DNA from: Chloroflexi bacterium UBA6622
Lineage (GTDB): Bacteria; Chloroflexota; UBA11872
DNA: 64,000 nt
Direction of reading: 5' to 3'
Assembly: GCA_002433065.1 (NCBI GenBank)
Contig: DJHK01000028.1
Coordinates: 15,966 to 79,965, forward strand
Positions 8,365-16,752 of this stretch are shown one piece after another. A program made the translations under genes and the position numbers. Numbering within the stretch: the first letter of the stretch is position 1; each line of letters starts with the position of its first letter. A model generated the notes under the pieces. It was not told where the DNA came from and ran no database searches. It was given only the letters and a program-made list of their open reading frames with translations.

Positions 8365-8965
8365 TTAACGCTGTAAAAAATTGGTGGTTAACGCCTCTCG
8401 TGCTTGTGGGTCCAACATGTAGTCAGTCCCCTGTCGATGCTGGGTGGTTTGGTAGAGGATAATTGATACAGCGGCTGAAACGTTGATGCTTTGAACCATC
8501 CCTGTGAGGGGCACGGTGATGAGGAAATCCGCGGCATCTATGGCTTGAGATGACAACCCGCGATTTTCATTACCAAACCAGATAGCCAGATTAGAGTGAC
8601 CGAGTTCGGCGTCGGCAACAGCTATTGCGCTTGAGTCTGAAACCGTCGCAGCCAAGACGTGGTTGGTTGATTTTAGGGAAGCTATGCAAGCGCTGGTCGA
8701 GTGATGCACTGTGAAATCGAGCCACTTGTTGGCGGAAGACGAACTCGATTTTCCGACACGACGAGGATTAAACGGGGATTCATCGCGAAATACGAAGTGC
8801 ACGTTCTGTACACCAAACGCATCGCAGTTTCGCAAAGCTGCCTCGGCATTGTGTGGGTCATGAATGTCTTCCAGAACAACGACAAGTCCTCTTTGACGTG
8901 CGGCAGCGACCTGAGCACATCGAGTGCGACGTTCAGGTGTTGGCGGAGCTATTCACGGCCTCCAT
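8365..8965 (-). CDS. TrmH/SpoU-family RNA 2'-O-methyltransferase with apparent frameshift near the start
   Basis: The protein has the SPOUT signatures: VVVLEDIHDPHNAEAALRNCD (motif 1), AIWFGNENRGLS (motif 2) and VPLTGMVQSINVSAA (motif 3, the trefoil-knot SAM site). The first residues, TPERRTR, resemble TrmH, which methylates the ribose of G18 in tRNA. The conserved frame is open only from 8952 and contains no ATG, GTG or TTG before the essential motif 1; the first TTG (8835) is too late. An ATG at 8965, thirteen bases after the upstream dehydrogenase stop, gives M-E-A-V-N-S-S-A-N-T and then TGA, exactly one base out of phase with PERRTR. A single-base indel (real or sequencing) or a non-standard start (ATA at 8952) is required. 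Confidence 0.75.
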
Positions 8966-8977
8966 TTGTTCCAGGGG

Positions 8978-9961
8978 TCAACGAGGGGTCTCGAGGACGT
9001 CGGGGTTTATGCACCAGAGTGGAGCCTCGCCGGCTAGCACCCGTGCAATTTCTTCAACAGCGTGCAGGGCGGTGCGCTTGGCTGACTCATCAGTTATGCC
9101 TGCTACGTGCGGAGAAAGCAGCACATTAGGTGCGGAAAGCAACGGACTTTGCACCGGTGGTTCGTGTTCAAAGACGTCGATTGCTGCCCCGGCGATAACA
9201 CTCTGTACAAGCGCTTCAGCCAACGCAGACTCATCGACGACTGCTCCTCGGCACGTGTTAACGAGTATTGCGTTTGGACGCATCAGGGATAGCCGTTCAG
9301 CATCTATCAGGTGATATGTCTCCTGGGTAAGGGGTGTATGGAGGGTGACGACATCGGATTGGCTTAGCAAATCTTCGAGGCCAGCCGAAGGCTCGCCTCC
9401 GGCCTGTCGAACCGCTTTTTCAGATACGAAGGGATCGTATAGCAATCCCCGCGTACCTAGGCCGTGAACGAATGCTCGGAGGACTCGTAATCCCACTCGG
9501 CCTCCACCGATGATTCCAACCGTACGACCGGCGATTTCATGGACCCCTTCTACGGTGATGTCCCGCCAGCCGCCTTCACGAACAATGTTTTCTTGTTCAC
9601 GTAGTTTCTTCAGGATTGCTAGCGTGCTTGCGACTGTGAACTCAGAAACCGAAGAAGCATTTGCTTCGGCTGTGATGCAGACCGGAATACCCAAGCTTGT
9701 CGCATGCTTGACATCGATGCTGTCAACTCCGACGCCGTGCTTCTGGATGATTTGTAGATTTGACGCTGCGCTGATCACGTTGGCTGTAATTGGAGCAACG
9801 CGAACGATTATGGCGTTCGCCGGCGCTACCGCCTGAAGGATCGATGCCTCATCAGCCTGTGTCGGGCGAGCAACCCGCGAAAAATTCTCGAGTTCCGCTA
9901 GTCCGGTGGGGTCAATGGTCTCGGTTACGAGGGTTACCGGTAGTCTCGTACTGTGATTCAT
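8978..9961 (-). CDS. D-isomer-specific 2-hydroxyacid dehydrogenase (phosphoglycerate-dehydrogenase-like)
   Basis: This 327-residue enzyme has the NAD-binding GIIGGGRVGLRV loop, preceded by the ITAEANASSVSEFT segment of the substrate domain. The catalytic triad is visible as Arg in NTCRGAVVD, Glu in FEHEPP and His in LSPHVAG. It has no ACT domain, so it is a short form. Such enzymes oxidise or reduce 2-hydroxy/2-keto acids such as 3-phosphoglycerate, glyoxylate or hydroxypyruvate. Its ATG overlaps the stop of the threonine-synthase-like gene, so the two are translationally coupled. The pairing suggests amino-acid metabolism, but the exact substrate is open. Confidence 0.9.
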   Translation of the reverse strand: MNHSTRLPVTLVTETIDPTGLAELENFSRVARPTQADEASILQAVAPANAIIVRVAPITANVISAASNLQIIQKHGVGVDSIDVKHATSLGIPVCITAEANASSVSEFTVASTLAILKKLREQENIVREGGWRDITVEGVHEIAGRTVGIIGGGRVGLRVLRAFVHGLGTRGLLYDPFVSEKAVRQAGGEPSAGLEDLLSQSDVVTLHTPLTQETYHLIDAERLSLMRPNAILVNTCRGAVVDESALAEALVQSVIAGAAIDVFEHEPPVQSPLLSAPNVLLSPHVAGITDESAKRTALHAVEEIARVLAGEAPLWCINPDVLETPR

Positions 9962-11178
9962 GCTGGTAGGGGATCAATTGGTTGAACGTCGGGCCGATTA
10001 ACGAGATGTGTGTACTTGAGGGCGTTTCCGGTGTTCAAAAGGACGATTCGCTCATCGCGATCGATGTCGCCGCGATCCAGCAGGTGGGAAAGCGCAGGGA
10101 TTAACGCTGCGCCTTCTGGTGCAGCGAGAATTCCTTCCTGGGCGGCTAACTCATGCATTCCGGTGATTAGCTCATTGTCATCAACAGCTATCGCCGTGCC
10201 GTGGGTGTCTTTAAGAATTCGGAGAATGAGTCGATGTGCGAAGGGTAGAGGTACGAGTAGGCCGTTGGCTGTTGTTCGGGGATCTTCGGGGCGGACCGCG
10301 CTCTCGGCGCCAGCTTCAAACGCGTCAACAATCGGTTGGCACCCGGAAGCCTGAACGGCGATTAAGCGGGGCGGTGAGCCTCGCAGCCAGCCAAGCTCAG
10401 ACAGTTCTTGCATCGCTTTCCATACGCCGATTAGCCCCACGCCGCCGCCGGTGGGGTAAAGCACGACATCTGGCGGATCCCAATTAAAGGCTTCAGCGAT
10501 TTCCAAGCCCATCGTTTTTTTTCCTTCCACGCGATAGGGCTCTTTCATTGTTGAGGCATCAAACCAGCCGGCTTCGGTGCTTCGCTCGGCAACGATGCGC
10601 CCCGCATCACTGATTACTCCTCGAACCTCTGTGACGTCAGCGCCATAAGAGATGCACTCCGCTTTGATTGGCTCAGGCGTTTTTACTGGCATTACTACAT
10701 GCAAAGTAATCCCCCATGCTGCGCAGTAGGCGGCCCATGCGCTGCCAGCGTTGCCGGCGGTCGGAATTGCAATCTCCCGAATGCCTAACTCGTGCGCGCG
10801 GGCTACGCCTACGGCTGCGCCTCGAGCTTTAAAGGTTCCAGTGGGGTTAGTCCCTTCGTCCTTAAGCCACAGGTTTTTAAGACCAAGTCGTGCTGCAAGC
10901 TGACACATCGGAATCATCGGCGTTGCTCCAGCACCGAGGTCTGGAGCGTTGAGTGGGTTGTCGAGCGGCAGTAGTTCGCGAAATTTCCAGAGATTTGCTG
11001 GGCGTTGAGCAATTATTTCAGGGGTGACCACATCACGTATCGCATCTAGGTCGTAGTGTGGCAGGAGCGTGGCCTCAGTCCCCTGACTCACCGTTTGTAT
11101 CTGCTTAGGGTCGTGAGATGTTCCAGTTTCGGCACAACGTAGTTCCAGTAACAGTGAGCGGAAAGAGGCCTTGTTCAT
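9958..11178 (-). CDS. thrC: Threonine synthase (PLP enzyme)
   Basis: About 406 residues from the ATG at 11178 (an in-frame ATG at 11199 would add seven). This is a fold-type II PLP enzyme. The PLP lysine lies in NPTGTFKARGAAVG, the phosphate-binding loop is TAGNAGSAWAAY, and YPTGGGVGLIG lies by the cofactor ring. The N-terminal region carries the zinc-free, shortened variant of the family's CxxC segment. Threonine synthase converts O-phosphohomoserine to threonine; related PLP enzymes act as threonine or diaminopropionate deaminases. It is the first gene of a pair with the downstream 2-hydroxyacid dehydrogenase, whose start codon overlaps its stop. Confidence 0.85.
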   Translation of the reverse strand: MNKASFRSLLLELRCAETGTSHDPKQIQTVSQGTEATLLPHYDLDAIRDVVTPEIIAQRPANLWKFRELLPLDNPLNAPDLGAGATPMIPMCQLAARLGLKNLWLKDEGTNPTGTFKARGAAVGVARAHELGIREIAIPTAGNAGSAWAAYCAAWGITLHVVMPVKTPEPIKAECISYGADVTEVRGVISDAGRIVAERSTEAGWFDASTMKEPYRVEGKKTMGLEIAEAFNWDPPDVVLYPTGGGVGLIGVWKAMQELSELGWLRGSPPRLIAVQASGCQPIVDAFEAGAESAVRPEDPRTTANGLLVPLPFAHRLILRILKDTHGTAIAVDDNELITGMHELAAQEGILAAPEGAALIPALSHLLDRGDIDRDERIVLLNTGNALKYTHLVNRPDVQPIDPLPA

Positions 11179-11275
11179 TAATAGACCATTTGTTGACAAA
11201 TGACGTGGGCTGGAGCCTAGCGCAACCTACGGTTATGGAAAGGATTTTCGGTCTATGAACAGTTCAACGACGTGT

Positions 11276-11938
11276 TTAAGCTGCAGTGATTTGCGTCCAG
11301 ACGATTCGTCGTAGCTTTGCTGGGTTGAGGATGGATATCAGGCGCTTCCGATGGTTGGAGGGTGCCAGCGCTCCAGCATTTCGAAGCTTGGTTACAGCAA
11401 GGCTTACGCTTTCCCTGACAGTTCCTAGCCGTTGTGCCAATTCTTCATGGGTGATGTGGAGGTCCGTTTCTCCTTTACCCTCCGCCATCTGAAGGATTTC
11501 GAGCGCTACCGATGCCTCAACATTTTCGAGTGCAATCTGGCTTGTGCGCTGTTCAACTTTGGAGATTCTCAGAGCCTGGCGGTGTAGAAGTTCCAGTAAG
11601 AAACTAGGATTTCGATTGGTTAGTCGGCGAAAGCTAGGAATGCTGAACCATGCGATGGTGGCAGGTCCATCAGCCTCAATTACTGTCCGGTCGCTGATGG
11701 CTGTGGGAAAAACATTTTCGAACCAATCGCCTTTAACTAATGGTGCTGTTGCAACTCTTCGACCATTGGGACTAATCCGCCACACAATTACCGACCCATA
11801 GCAAACAATCCCAATTCGAGCCTCGTCTATCGCGGGATCCATTACGACTTCGCCATCTCGGTACATAATCGAACGTGCGTCTTCTCCACGAAGGATTTCG
11901 ACCAAATCGGACTTTGTTATGGGGATTTTGGTAGCCAT
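11276..11938 (-). CDS. Crp/Fnr-family transcriptional regulator
   Basis: A 220-residue regulator with an N-terminal cyclic-nucleotide-binding-like jelly roll (about 10-120), a long dimerisation helix (about 125-150) and a C-terminal winged helix. The recognition helix is in ELAQRLGTVRESVSLAVTKL. The N-terminal domain lacks the cysteines expected for an Fnr iron-sulfur cluster and the canonical cAMP pocket RSA motif, so the ligand is unknown. It is followed by threonine synthase and preceded by a two-component system on the same strand. The upstream region has repeated GTCTTC-type elements that may be its own operator. Confidence 0.88.
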   Translation of the reverse strand: MATKIPITKSDLVEILRGEDARSIMYRDGEVVMDPAIDEARIGIVCYGSVIVWRISPNGRRVATAPLVKGDWFENVFPTAISDRTVIEADGPATIAWFSIPSFRRLTNRNPSFLLELLHRQALRISKVEQRTSQIALENVEASVALEILQMAEGKGETDLHITHEELAQRLGTVRESVSLAVTKLRNAGALAPSNHRKRLISILNPAKLRRIVWTQITAA

Positions 11939-11959
11939 CGGTGGAGTTGTTTCCTATAT

Positions 11960-12037
11960 GAGACACGTCTTCAATAGCTTGTTGAGACGATACCTACCTC
12001 ACATGAGAAGACGTTAAGAAAACCGTATAGGTCTTCA
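11960..12037. promoter_or_regulatory. Repeated GTCTTC elements upstream of the Crp/Fnr gene
   Basis: The 140-base gap between the kinase stop and the regulator start holds CGTCTTCA at 11966-11973, its inverted form AGAAGACG at 12006-12013 and GTCTTCA again at 12031-12037. An imperfect inverted repeat (CGTCTTCAA, 7 bases, TTGAGACG) lies at about 11966-11989. This spacing is compatible with an operator, possibly autoregulatory. It is a visual observation only. Confidence 0.25.
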
Positions 12038-12078
12038 TCGGCATTTGGATTGTTGGGATCAGAAAAGCATGAGGATGA

Positions 12079-13479
12079 TCATGATCGAGGCACAGGTTCT
12101 GACGGGAGTCTTATTTCAAATTCGGCACCGCCCAACTTTGAATTTCTGGCAGTCACGTTCCCGCCGTGCGCCTCGGCGACGCCCCGTACGATGGTCAGAC
12201 CTAGTCCTGTACCACCGCTCTTGCGAGATCGTGCTCGATCAATTCTGTAAAAACGTTCAAAGACGTGGTTTAGGTGGTCAGGTGGGATTCCATAGCCATC
12301 ATCCCGGACTTTTATAGATATCTCCTGATTATCAATTTCGAGGTGAATCTCAATAATTCCATTTTCGGAAGTAGCAGTGATGGCGTTCCGTAATAGATTT
12401 CGAATCGCGAGTTCGATTTTTTCTTCGTCGCCGAACGTCGAAGAATGATTGGGATCGTGAATCGTGATTGAGCGTTGCCCCGTCAATGGCTGCATGTCAT
12501 GAATGATCCGTTTGGTGAGCGAGTGCATATCGATTGACTCAACGTGCAGATCTCCAGGCATATCCAGCTTGGTGACCGAGAGCAGATCGTCGACAATCCG
12601 TTGCATTCGGTCAGCTTCACGGATGATCGCTGGTGACGCTTCCTTCGCGCTTTGAGGATTCCCTCTGAGCAATTCAGCATTGCCCCGGATTACTGTCAGG
12701 GGTGTTTGAAGTTCGTGAGAAGCGTCGCCGATAAATCGCTGTTGGTTGCCAACGGCCTCTTCGATGTGGTCGAGCATTCGATTGAAGGTTCGGCCGAGTG
12801 TGCTTAGCTCGTCCGATCCGCGGCCGGCGTTGATCCGACGACCAAGGTCACTTTGCCGGTAAATTGCTTCGGCCGTTTTAGTAATCTCGGCTACAGGGTC
12901 CATTGCTTTCCTTGTGAGGTACAAGGCGCTGAGTCCGCCGATAATTGCGACTCCTACCGAGCCAGCAATTAGTAATTTCCCGAATTGCTCAAGCGTGTTA
13001 TCCCCAACGTACATAGATCGAGAGGCTTGCAGTAGAGCGACAAGCCGACCTTCGTGCACGATCGGCACCGTAAAAATGCGAAGCCGGTAACGACCCTCGA
13101 TGGGAAGCATTTCCGATATATTTTGCCGAGAACTTTGTGCCTTCAGCGCGTCGCTGGTTACTGGTAGTCGCTGTCCGTGCAAATTAATCGAGGAAGCCAC
13201 CCAACGGCCTGTTGGATCAAGGACCTGCAGGTACACGTCGCTTTCACGTAGATCTGCGGTTTGAGGGCGGAGAAGTTTGCCAATGTCTCTAGCGGTCGTT
13301 TCAGTCGTCATCCCCGATTCTGCTATGCGAACTATTGTTCTGGTACGGGACTGAAGAGTTCGATCGATCTCAGTTTCAACATGATCAACAAGAAGCTTCA
13401 TGAGGCCGGCGCCAAAGCCAATGATGGTTACGAGGAAGAAAACCAGATACAGGATTCCCAGTTTTAGCCGAATGCTCAT
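12079..13479 (-). CDS. Membrane sensor histidine kinase
   Basis: About 466 residues from the ATG at 13479, which overlaps the response-regulator stop in an ATGA. Order of parts: a first membrane helix (about 5-27), an extracytoplasmic sensor of about 130 residues, a second membrane helix (about 160-182), HAMP, the dimerisation/phosphoacceptor helix with the His in GDASHELQTPLTV, and a GHKL ATPase domain (LLRNAI, RDDGYGIP, GTGLGLTIV). It autophosphorylates and passes phosphate to the OmpR-type partner encoded just upstream. The signal is unknown; the sensor has no cysteines or metal motifs I recognise. Confidence 0.93.
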   Translation of the reverse strand: MSIRLKLGILYLVFFLVTIIGFGAGLMKLLVDHVETEIDRTLQSRTRTIVRIAESGMTTETTARDIGKLLRPQTADLRESDVYLQVLDPTGRWVASSINLHGQRLPVTSDALKAQSSRQNISEMLPIEGRYRLRIFTVPIVHEGRLVALLQASRSMYVGDNTLEQFGKLLIAGSVGVAIIGGLSALYLTRKAMDPVAEITKTAEAIYRQSDLGRRINAGRGSDELSTLGRTFNRMLDHIEEAVGNQQRFIGDASHELQTPLTVIRGNAELLRGNPQSAKEASPAIIREADRMQRIVDDLLSVTKLDMPGDLHVESIDMHSLTKRIIHDMQPLTGQRSITIHDPNHSSTFGDEEKIELAIRNLLRNAITATSENGIIEIHLEIDNQEISIKVRDDGYGIPPDHLNHVFERFYRIDRARSRKSGGTGLGLTIVRGVAEAHGGNVTARNSKLGGAEFEIRLPSEPVPRS

Positions 13480-14165
13480 GCTCTTTCGCCTCGCAACACG
13501 TACCCGATCCCTCGGACGGTCCATATGAGGCGTGAGCCGGAGTTATCTTCGAGCTTTCGACGTAAATAGCCGACATATACATCTACCACGTTCGACGATG
13601 CTGAGGATCCGAAGCTCCAAACGGATTCCAACAGGTGCTCACGGGCAAGTACCCGGTTTGGGTTGTTGAGGAAAGTCACCAGCAGATCAAATTCTTTGGC
13701 CGTCAAGTCCAGAACGTTACTTCCGCGTACGACGCGCCGAGCTTCTGTGTCCACCGCGATACCAGCAAAGGTCAGTAGGTTTACACCCTGGGTTCCTGGT
13801 CGGCGAAGTAAGGCCCGAAGGCGTGATACGAGTTCCGCAAAGACGAATGGTTTTGGAAGGTAGTCATCGCCGCCTGCGTCCAAGCCGCTGATTCGATCGC
13901 GAACTTGCTTTCGAGCGCTTAGAAACAAAACAGGCACATCACTTGTAGAGCGAATTTTTTTCACAACCTCAAAGCCGTCAAGGTCGGGCATCATAATGTC
14001 TAGGACAACGACGTCGATTTTGGAGGTTTTCAGCGTTCTTAGGGCGGTTTTTCCGTTAGCAGCAATACGCACATTGAAGCCCTCGACGGCGAGGCCTCGT
14101 CGCAGTAAATCTAGAATTTCGGGGTCGTCGTCGACCGCAAGTAGTTGTGGCTTATCACTAGGCAT
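13476..14165 (-). CDS. OmpR-family response regulator
   Basis: A 229-residue two-domain regulator. The receiver (about 6-120) has the acidic pocket AVDDDPE, the phosphoacceptor Asp in VVVLDIMMPDLDG and the conserved Lys in YLPKPF. The winged-helix DNA-binding domain (about 130-228) has the LTAKEFDLL, YVGYLRRKLE and IWTVRGIGYVL signatures of the OmpR/PhoB class. It is the first gene of an operon with its kinase. The target genes are unknown; the divergent lipoprotein at 14234 and the downstream Crp/Fnr gene are candidates. Confidence 0.95.
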   Translation of the reverse strand: MPSDKPQLLAVDDDPEILDLLRRGLAVEGFNVRIAANGKTALRTLKTSKIDVVVLDIMMPDLDGFEVVKKIRSTSDVPVLFLSARKQVRDRISGLDAGGDDYLPKPFVFAELVSRLRALLRRPGTQGVNLLTFAGIAVDTEARRVVRGSNVLDLTAKEFDLLVTFLNNPNRVLAREHLLESVWSFGSSASSNVVDVYVGYLRRKLEDNSGSRLIWTVRGIGYVLRGERA

Positions 14166-14233
14166 GATCGGGTCCCTGCAGGAAGCCTACATTGGGTTTT
14201 CCGTTCTTTGACACGGTACATTGGTGTTCGAAC

Positions 14234-14734
14234 ATGACGACGAAAACATTTTACTTTTTTGCCCTCCGAGTGTTTCGGTTTTGGTTCGGGTTGTTTGCGG
14301 CTGTTGTGCTGACTTTTGTGCTATTAGCCTGTACGGGTGACGGTGTGCCAAAACTCGATACGTCTGATGCGCTAGATAAGGTGCGTGCGACGGTTGAAAT
14401 TGAACTCGGGACTACAAAGGTGACGGCGAGTGGCCGACAAAATATATGGGTTGCTGGTTCAAACGGGTGGAATCCTTGCGAAGAATCTCATGACGCCAAG
14501 CATCCGCCGGAAGACTGTTGGATCCGGGTGATGATTGACGATACGCAGATTGCGGTTGTGTTACCTGAACCCGATGGGACGTTTGGGCCATTTCCTATCG
14601 CGATCCATTTCGATGTTTTTGAGTTTCATGTGGGCTTGCGCCAAATCCAGTTTGTACAAGTGGGACGTCTGGAAGTGCGAGAAACCAAGCCGCTGACGCT
14701 TGAGTTTGAAGCGCCTTCTTCTGGCTCGCCGTAG
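14234..14734 (+). CDS. Hypothetical lipoprotein
   Basis: A 166-residue protein from the ATG at 14234 (an in-frame start at 14192 has no advantage). An N-terminal hydrophobic segment (about 8-31) ends in the lipobox VLLACTG, so it is predicted to be anchored to the outer face of the membrane. The mature part is a small beta-rich domain with three cysteines (NPCEES, PEDCWIR). I recognise no family. It is divergent from the two-component operon, and its promoter region overlaps that of the response regulator. Confidence 0.65.
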   Translation: MTTKTFYFFALRVFRFWFGLFAAVVLTFVLLACTGDGVPKLDTSDALDKVRATVEIELGTTKVTASGRQNIWVAGSNGWNPCEESHDAKHPPEDCWIRVMIDDTQIAVVLPEPDGTFGPFPIAIHFDVFEFHVGLRQIQFVQVGRLEVRETKPLTLEFEAPSSGSP

Positions 14735-14779
14735 AGGGAGAGGCTTCCGCTTAGTCTGACCCTCATTTAATTTCGGGGG

Positions 14780-15661
14780 TCAGCCACGAGGAACTTCCGT
14801 GAGCATTATTGATCGGACAAGAGCCAGGTCGTCTAAAAGCTCGTCGATTTTTTCGACACGTGCGATTTGCAGTATTAGGGCAAGTACTTTTTCGTGTTCA
14901 GCAACCAGTAAGCTCGCGACGTAAACGTCTGAGCCACTAGAAACTCGGGTTCTGGCTGCAGCTGTTTGAAACTCTTTGACCGGGGTCTCAATCGTGGTTA
15001 GCTCTAAAATATCTGCAGCCTGCGTGCTTTTCTGGAATCCCTTAACGAGGCCACCCGCAATTGTCTGAAGATATTCGTCTGGCCTTTCGATTAAGTCGTT
15101 AGCTATTAGTTGTTGTCGGCTTGATGTGGCTTGGCCTACAAACGCGAGGCCCAGAAGAAACGGTTCCGGTTTTCGGATGACGATGGGGTCAAGAAATAGC
15201 CCCTCGAGACCGAATTCCATGGACGTGTGGTCACCATCTTGTCCTCGAGAAATGGCCATGCCGAGGTTTTCAGCCAGTGATGTTAGATCCGGTAGGCGTG
15301 CGAGCAGCTCAAGCTCGCTGTAGCGGAATAAATCTTCGGTGGGAAGAGACGAAGTTTCTGGTGTGATCGATAGATTCTTCGTGGGGACGCCTGAGGGCGT
15401 CTCAGATTGGGTTTTAGTAACAGGGGCGTTGGTTGGGATTGGGATTGGCGACGGGCTTATGGGAATGGCCTCATTCGGGGTGGTGGTAGCGGTGGCTATT
15501 GGAATAGGCGTCCATGTCGGCGTCGGCATCGGTGTCGGCGAAGGCGTGATTGTGGTGACTGTGGATGTTGAGAGGGGTCTACATGCGGCAGCGCAGGTGA
15601 TGACGACTAGTGCGACCGTGGCAGCTACGTTTCTCATAACCAAAAGTAAAATGTGTTTCAC
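14780..15661 (-). CDS. Hypothetical lipoprotein with Pro/Thr-rich linker
   Basis: A 293-residue protein with a signal peptide ending in the lipobox ITCAAAC. Residues of about 30-100 form a Pro/Thr/Ser-rich linker of repeating PTP, PSP, PIP and TAT units, which gives the simple-sequence GT/GGC-rich DNA near 15400-15560. The folded part (about 105-293) has helical segments (DLFRYSELELLARLPDL, LADLVRSI-like C terminus) and no motif I can name. It overlaps the stop of the upstream aminopeptidase-like gene by four bases, so it is probably translated with it. Confidence 0.65.
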   Translation of the reverse strand: MKHILLLVMRNVAATVALVVITCAAACRPLSTSTVTTITPSPTPMPTPTWTPIPIATATTTPNEAIPISPSPIPIPTNAPVTKTQSETPSGVPTKNLSITPETSSLPTEDLFRYSELELLARLPDLTSLAENLGMAISRGQDGDHTSMEFGLEGLFLDPIVIRKPEPFLLGLAFVGQATSSRQQLIANDLIERPDEYLQTIAGGLVKGFQKSTQAADILELTTIETPVKEFQTAAARTRVSSGSDVYVASLLVAEHEKVLALILQIARVEKIDELLDDLALVRSIMLTEVPRG

Positions 15662-16668
15662 ACGGCTAAACGTCCGTCTTCTATAACCACTATTCCATCA
15701 GCAATCACTGTCGGATGTGAGATCACCCCGTCCAGGTGAAAGGGGACATCCACCGTGCCCCCGATGTGGAGGCTGTTGCCGAGAGCTACATGGGCGGTTC
15801 CGGCGACCTTTTCGCTTTCGAGGATGTTTCCGCTTAGCCGAGTTTCTGGGTTTGTGCCGATCCCAAGTTCCGCAATGTTTCTGGCCCCGACTCCTACTTT
15901 GCTGAAGATGCCCTGTAAGGCGTGTGCGCCAGTGCCCTCAATTGTCTGTGCCAGCCCATCTCGTACTTCAATGATTGTGGGTTCATCTGGTTTTTGAGCT
16001 TCTGCTCCAGGATCCATCGAACTTGCATCAATTACCAGCGTACCTTCGGCTTTACCTTCGACTGGTGCGACATATGATTCGCCGCCTGGAAGGTTGCCGA
16101 AAGCACCCGGGGCCGTGAAAACCCCCGAGGAAGGTCTTCCAGCTCGTCCTGCAATGTCCAGCAGAAGATTTGTGCCAGCCGGAGCCGTCAGGTGTGCGGA
16201 TGATGCCCGAGTGAGAATCTCGGCAATCGCATGACATCTGCGATCGATTTCCTGATAGTCAACACGGAGCGTGCGCATCGCTATTTCGTATGTGATTGAC
16301 GGCATGCTTACGATTCTTGTTCCTGTCGCGCTCGCATCATCACGGGCTTTCGTATGGCTCATGGATTTGGTCGTGGCAAGGAACCCGACATCGGCTTGGG
16401 CAAGTGCCAAAGACACGTCGGCTGGGGGCTCGCTTCCATGCTCTACAGTTACCGGCATTATGAGGAGGCGGACATCTCGGGTTTTGCAGAGGGCGCCTCT
16501 GGCGAAAAGTTCTCCGATGTGTTGCATGGGAGGATCTGTGATCACAACGACGTGTTCAGTACTTTTGAGAGAAACCGACTGATTCATCACTGCATCAAGC
16601 ATGTCGTACTCATCGTGGTTTAATTCACGCTGTTCTATTTCGGTTTGACTAATCTCTCGGAGATTCAC
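15658..16668 (-). CDS. M29-like aminopeptidase family protein
   Basis: A 336-residue cytoplasmic protein resembling leucyl aminopeptidase (aminopeptidase T, M29) and the related NicX-type 2,5-dihydroxypyridine dioxygenases. The shared features are LPGGESYVAPVEGKAEGTLVID, ELGIGTNPETRLSGN followed by ESEKVAGTAHVALG, and the final DGV-HP-T-DG-VIEDG segment; Glu and His residues in these positions bind the metals. Inference between peptidase and ring-opening dioxygenase is not possible from sequence alone. An ATG further in (about residue 23) is an alternative start. The downstream lipoprotein overlaps its stop. Confidence 0.7.
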   Translation of the reverse strand: MNLREISQTEIEQRELNHDEYDMLDAVMNQSVSLKSTEHVVVITDPPMQHIGELFARGALCKTRDVRLLIMPVTVEHGSEPPADVSLALAQADVGFLATTKSMSHTKARDDASATGTRIVSMPSITYEIAMRTLRVDYQEIDRRCHAIAEILTRASSAHLTAPAGTNLLLDIAGRAGRPSSGVFTAPGAFGNLPGGESYVAPVEGKAEGTLVIDASSMDPGAEAQKPDEPTIIEVRDGLAQTIEGTGAHALQGIFSKVGVGARNIAELGIGTNPETRLSGNILESEKVAGTAHVALGNSLHIGGTVDVPFHLDGVISHPTVIADGIVVIEDGRLAV

Positions 16669-16752
16669 GGCGTACCTGTGTCGATGTAATTACTAGGTGC
16701 AGTGTGACATTAGAGACGTAGGCTGTGTTGGTGGTGTATGTAGGAGCTGACG

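Noticed and set aside
14756..14783. CTGACCC / GGGTCAG stem between convergent genes, possible terminator
   Set aside because: The stem is only seven bases with a 14-base loop, no T-tract follows, and it overlaps the stop codon of the minus-strand gene.
15400..15560. Simple-sequence GT/GGC-rich repeat
   Set aside because: It is explained by the Pro/Thr-rich linker of the lipoprotein on the minus strand.
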